A stretch of 64,000 nt of DNA from Piscicola geometra (lineage: Eukaryota; Annelida; Clitellata; Hirudinida; Piscicolidae), in assembly GCA_943735955.1 (NCBI GenBank), contig OX030961.1, positions 2,463,181 to 2,527,180 of the forward strand, read 5' to 3'. The notes beneath the pieces were generated by a model. It saw only the letters and a program-made list of their open reading frames with translations. It was not told the DNA's origin and searched no databases. The first letter of the stretch is position 1; each line of letters opens with the position of its first letter. This document shows positions 62,421 to 64,000 of this stretch, in pieces. The position numbers and the translations under genes are program-made.

Positions 62421-64000
62421 TCACCTTTGAAGGAGCAGGGAGTTTTCGAGGGTTTCCATAGAAACAAAAACAAAGAACAGCAACAAGCAAAGAACAAAAA
62501 GAGATGGAAGAGAAATGGAAAAGATGCTTTTATCGATGGAGATGCAGACGAGGTTGAGGAAGTGGCAGTAATTTCTAATAATTCTGTTCTTCCTTCGTTT
62601 TCTACTCTTAAAAGTGTGTTCTGTGAAGTTAATTTCGTTGTTGTGACTGGTAGTTGTTGTTGGAGGGTTGTGAGTTTTAGTAACTTCTTGCTGGCTGCTT
62701 GCTGCATGCGTTGCGGACAGGGATGTGTTGCTGGAAGATGCAATAGTAGTCTCTTTTGAAGTTTCGTTGATGTTTCTGCTGCATTTCATTCTAAAACATT
62801 TTTGATTTGCAGGACATTTAATTTCTATATTTTGAGTAAATTTTATATTCTTTAAAACACATGCATTATCTTTTTCATGGAAATCATGATGCTGTTGATT
62901 ATGATGGTTATGGAAATGATGATAGGGATGTTTGTGATGCTTTTTAGGGTGATAAGTGTAATGATAATGATGCTGTGATAATATTGCATCTAATGGACGG
63001 AATTGCTGGCTCAGAAGATGGGACGAAAGTGAAGGTAATTCAGCGTCAAACATCTTTGCCCCACACCCCACCATGTGAGGTTTGTCGTAGTAAAGTGGCG
63101 TTTCATTGCATGTCTTTTTATTAAAAGCTTTTATTTTCTCGTTCACCACTCGGCCATCACTAGAAGTTTCGAATTCTTTTTTCGCAAGATGTAGTTTGAG
63201 CAGTAGGTTTAAACACATTTTTAAGAAATGTCTTGAGACTTTCATGATGATGATGAGCACGTCCAAGATGAATATGATGATTATAAGGATGATGATAGAC
63301 GATAATGGTAAAAGTGTGAAGAAAGAAGGAAGAAAAGAAGGTGATGACGACTCGGATGAAAATGGTGAAGGTAATGATGATGGCAATGATGACAATGCTG
63401 GTGATGATGATGGTGAGTAAATAGAAGGAATTCTTTGCTTGGCAATTTCTCGAATTTTTTCATTCCATGGCGTGTTTGTCTTAACATTCAAAACTTTCTT
63501 TTTGTTGATGCTGCTGTTGTTTGCTTTACCTCTATGAATCTCTTTTGACAGGAAGTTTGTCGCATCAACATCATCATCAACATCAGTACCATCTTTACTA
63601 TCATTAACACCATCACCGGTGTACAAATATTTGGCATTGTTGCTATCATTGCCATTCTTAGGTCTTTTCGAAGATTCATTGTTGAATTTTTTATTCTGAG
63701 TTTCCATTCCGACTCTTTCAATCGTTTTTCCTTCACTAATTTCCCCTTTCCAGCAGTCGAACGCACAAGCCTCAATAAATAAGATCGAATCGAAACGAAC
63801 GGCGTCCATCTCTTCATTGAAAATATAATTTTCATCATCCTCATCATCGTCATCATAGTTATCATCACCATCATGATCATGATGATCACCATAATCATCA
63901 TCATTCTCATTATTATTATTATAATTATTATTATCATCATCATCATCATCCTCCTCATCTACTTTTTCTCCTTCTTCATCATCATCATCACCACCCTTAA
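62421..64000 (-). CDS. Acidic, His-rich membrane protein exon, truncated by the window edge
   Basis: An open frame on the minus strand runs from beyond 64000 to a stop at 62421, more than 520 residues with no stop. It starts with Asp/Asn/Glu repeats, then NEEMDAVRFDSILFIEACAF, a Lys/Asn-rich part, a hydrophobic segment (LSSIIILIIIIFILDVLIII) near 63240-63310, a Cys-bearing region (KTCNETPLYY, CPANQKCFRMKCSRN), a His-rich tract and a second hydrophobic segment (SLFVLCLLLFFVFV) near the end. No family recognised. The real exon may end at a donor before the stop. Its mix of Asp tract, Cys motifs and membrane helices resembles the gene at 50.7-59.5 kb, but I see no clear alignment. Confidence 0.45.
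   Translation of the reverse strand, partial: KGGDDDDEEGEKVDEEDDDDDDNNNYNNNNENDDDYGDHHDHDGDDNYDDDDEDDENYIFNEEMDAVRFDSILFIEACAFDCWKGEISEGKTIERVGMETQNKKFNNESSKRPKNGNDSNNAKYLYTGDGVNDSKDGTDVDDDVDATNFLSKEIHRGKANNSSINKKKVLNVKTNTPWNEKIREIAKQRIPSIYSPSSSPALSSLPSSLPSPFSSESSSPSFLPSFFTLLPLSSIIILIIIIFILDVLIIIMKVSRHFLKMCLNLLLKLHLAKKEFETSSDGRVVNEKIKAFNKKTCNETPLYYDKPHMVGCGAKMFDAELPSLSSHLLSQQFRPLDAILSQHHYHYTYHPKKHHKHPYHHFHNHHNQQHHDFHEKDNACVLKNIKFTQNIEIKCPANQKCFRMKCSRNINETSKETTIASSSNTSLSATHAASSQQEVTKTHNPPTTTTSHNNEINFTEHTFKSRKRRKNRIIRNYCHFLNLVCISIDKSIFSISLPSLFVLCLLLFFVFVSMETLENSLLLQR

Overview
The window is eukaryotic nuclear DNA: AT-rich, packed with micro- and minisatellites, with genes split into many short exons by GT-AG introns. 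The proteins (alpha-tubulin acetyltransferase, a MAP1/futsch-type protein, a calcium-regulated mitochondrial carrier, an Eph receptor) point to a bilaterian animal. The sequence does not settle the phylum. An invertebrate, perhaps a lophotrochozoan such as an annelid or mollusc, is my guess only.

Layout. 2.16-3.48 kb, plus strand: the acetyltransferase domain of an ATAT1/MEC-17 gene; its first exon was not found. 6.78-8.61 kb, minus: the last two visible exons of a proline-rich, adaptor-like protein I do not recognise. 8.6-13.0 kb: no supported gene, one long GTA tract. 13.06-15.18 kb, minus: a complete but extremely short MAP1 family gene. 16.01-19.64 kb, minus: a complete 11-exon SLC25A24-type carrier whose junctions all join in phase. 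20.11-21.34 kb, plus: a two-exon C2H2 zinc-finger gene, divergent from the carrier across about 470 bp. 23.02-33.97 kb, minus: an Eph receptor tyrosine kinase from the ligand-binding domain to the SAM domain; its signal-peptide exon was not found. 34.0-50.7 kb: mostly AT-rich DNA with a roughly 520 bp CCAT tract. 50.7-59.5 kb, plus (first exon possibly at 44.88 kb): a large, unrecognised, probably multi-pass membrane protein gene with Asp, Glu and Ser tracts. 60.37-64.0 kb, minus: one or two further unrecognised membrane-protein exons, running off the window end and tail-to-tail with the previous gene.

The recognised products do not form a cluster or pathway. ATAT1 and MAP1 both act on microtubules and Eph signalling often converges on the neuronal cytoskeleton, but the co-location is most likely chance.

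The main points for a second look are the miniature MAP1; the unidentified multi-pass membrane protein; three genes in which an exon or exon block lies between introns carrying complementary simple repeats (ATAT1, the carrier, Eph); an apparent GC-AG intron in the carrier; a stop-free in-frame intron in the Eph ligand-binding domain; and species-specific low-complexity insertions in Eph. Exon boundaries were assigned by eye from splice consensus, phase and remembered family sequence; no transcript data were available.
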